Source: Epiperipatus broadwayi (taxonomy: Eukaryota; Onychophora; Udeonychophora; Euonychophora; Peripatidae). Taken from it: a stretch of DNA of 64,000 nucleotides. Location of the stretch: contig JAQFVV010000049.1 in NCBI GenBank assembly GCA_028023455.1, positions 5,381,149 to 5,445,148 of the forward strand. Reading direction: 5' to 3'. The notes beneath the pieces were generated by a model. The model was not told where the DNA came from and made no database searches. It saw only the letters and a program-made list of their open reading frames with translations. Positions 62,791 through 64,000 of this stretch are shown piece by piece; the stretch's first letter is position 1; each line of letters begins with the position of its first letter. Position numbers and translations under genes: made by a program.

Positions 62791-64000
62791 CAAAATCATT
62801 TAATGGTAGACAATGCCTACATTACCAATGTCAATGTGATGACTGATAATAATGTAGAGAACGAGTTGGAAAACTTACCTGAGATACAATTATATGACCT
62901 AGAATTAAACCCAATTATAAAAGTTTTATTAGGGGAGGACATTTTGAATGTACCTAAAGATCTTAACCGTTTTAAATTAGAACAACAGGTCTTACTATAT
63001 AAAATGAATGATAACATTGATGAGTGGAGGACAATAATACCAAAGTCTTTACATGACCCACTCATAAAATACATACACTGTCTATATGGGCATTATGGTG
63101 CTCACAAGACAGAACATATCCTTAAGAATTGGTTTTACTGGCCAAAAATGTATAGAGACATCTTAAGATCACTCCAAGATTGTCTAATTTGCTTAAGAGC
63201 TAAGCCAGTAAACCAAAATTATACTAATTCAATTAAATCTATCATTCTAGAAAGACCAAATGAGATCCTAGCAATTGACTATTATTGGCCTTTGCCTCCA
63301 TTTAATAAACAAAAATATTTATTAGTCACTTATGATCTCTTTTCCAAATATGTTGCCGATTACCCAATACCTCAAGCCAATACTAAACCTACAATTAAAG
63401 TATGGAGTACTCTTCAATTCCCAATGATAGGAAAGCCTAAAACCATACTAACTGATCATGGTACACCTTTTCTATCTAAGGAATGGAAGAAATGGGTAGA
63501 TATATCAAAAATAAAACATGTGCTAATCTCTATTAGGAATCCACAATCAAACCCATGTGAACGTATTATGCGGGAGCTTGGACATTTGTTTAGGACCTAT
63601 TAGAAGAAGATCATAAGGGTTGGGTAAAGCAGACAAAATGTGTAGTAGATTATATCAATTGGAGCTTAAATGAATCTACTGGATTTTCACCTATATGATT
63701 ACACTTTCATCAAACTATACCTATACAATTTAAAAAATATAAACCTATATTTAATGAACCCAAAGTAAATGAAGAAAAAGACATTTTACAAGCTCATAAA
63801 CAGCTTGTTAAAATGGCAAGTAATAGAAGTCAGAATAAAAAAATGTATGTATGAGTTTAAAGTTGGAGACAGAGTATTGATAAAGACTTTCCACCCTAGT
63901 AAACTATTAGAGAATAAATATCACAAATTCTACAACACATACGAAGGACCTTATACTATCGTTAAAAAGGCAGGTCCAAATGCATTTTGGATTAACCAAG
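62790..64000 (+). pseudogene. Gypsy integrase, GPY/F end at the window edge
   Basis: Within the frame ending at 63603, a zinc-binding block carries HCLYGHYGAHK (His-His) and later CLICLRAK (Cys-Cys). It is followed by the DDE core: AIDYYWPLP (first Asp), LTDHGTPFLS (second Asp) and SNPCERIMRELGHLF (Glu), with the usual spacing. A TAG at 63601-63603 ends the frame. After frame changes the text goes on to VGDRVLI and YEGPYTIVKKAG at about 63860-63995, a GPY/F-type C-terminal domain. The triad residues are present, but the stops and shifts make it non-functional. The last bases run off the window. Confidence 0.9.

Larger units (their letters stand above)
58050..64000 (+). mobile_element. Ty3/Gypsy LTR retrotransposon, decayed, cut by the right window edge
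   Basis: The plus-strand order is gag-like, protease, RT, RNase H, integrase, the Gypsy order. The gene texture is continuous from the gag ATG at 58748 to the end at 64000. The pol region keeps one frame (position = 1 mod 3) from 60817 to 63603 but carries many stops, so the copy is dead. The leader (58057-58290) holds a tandem repeat described separately. The 3' LTR is beyond the window, so LTR identity, primer-binding site and target duplication cannot be checked. The integrase carries a GPY/F-type end, suggesting a lineage with a C-terminal GPY/F domain. Confidence 0.92.

Noticed and set aside
61594-63603. Stop codon reassignment in the Gypsy pol frame
   Set aside because: The in-frame stops fall at unrelated residue positions and use all three codons, which is what decay looks like, not recoding.

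Overview
The window is AT-rich eukaryotic, almost certainly animal, DNA. I estimate by eye that GC is about a quarter to 30 percent. It contains no host gene that I can recognise: no conserved multi-exon protein, no rRNA and no functional tRNA. The only substantial protein homology is to transposable elements, and all of it is interrupted by stops or frameshifts. The mixture of elements (non-LTR LINEs, a Penelope-like element, hAT, a Merlin/IS1595-type transposon, a Ty3/Gypsy element and tRNA-derived SINEs) fits an invertebrate, perhaps an arthropod. The sequence alone does not settle the phylum.

Layout, region by region. 1-4735 (minus): the 5' four-fifths or so of a fairly young LINE (LINE-A), with a zinc-knuckle ORF1, an APE-type endonuclease, a reverse transcriptase and a C-terminal Cys/His motif. 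It runs off the left edge. 4851-5119: a very long perfect ATT repeat. 5.1-15.8 kb: unique-looking AT-rich DNA with small foldback repeats. 15829-16994: a C-richer retroposed unit with a likely target-site duplication (TSD). 18.8-20.6 kb: a second, older LINE-A copy split by a TA repeat. 20.8, 23.3 and 26.4 kb: tRNA-derived SINE-like units. 24.8-28.9 kb: remnants of a different LINE (LINE-B). 30.9-36.6 kb: small diverged tandem repeats. 37.04-39.40 kb: a Merlin-like DNA transposon with terminal inverted repeats (TIRs), internal repeats and one transposase frame. 40.1-41.1 kb: a Penelope-like fragment with reverse transcriptase and a GIY-YIG-like end. 42.6-43.65 kb: nested foldback and tandem repeats. 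47 kb: a duplicated segment. 52.2 kb: a nearly loopless foldback. 53534-56235: a complete-ended but dead hAT transposon with an 8-bp TSD. About 58.05-64.0 kb: a decayed Ty3/Gypsy element (gag, protease, RT-RNase H, integrase) running off the right edge.

The elements do not act together as a pathway. They are independent insertions of different ages. The most informative points are the hAT copy with three in-frame stops and one frameshift but exact TSDs, the Merlin frame that looks intact although its second catalytic aspartate lies in another frame, the foldback inside the Merlin left end, and a family of foldback repeats spread over at least seven places. I found no convincing previously undescribed functional system. 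The best candidates for something new are the repeat families that I could not assign to a known class.
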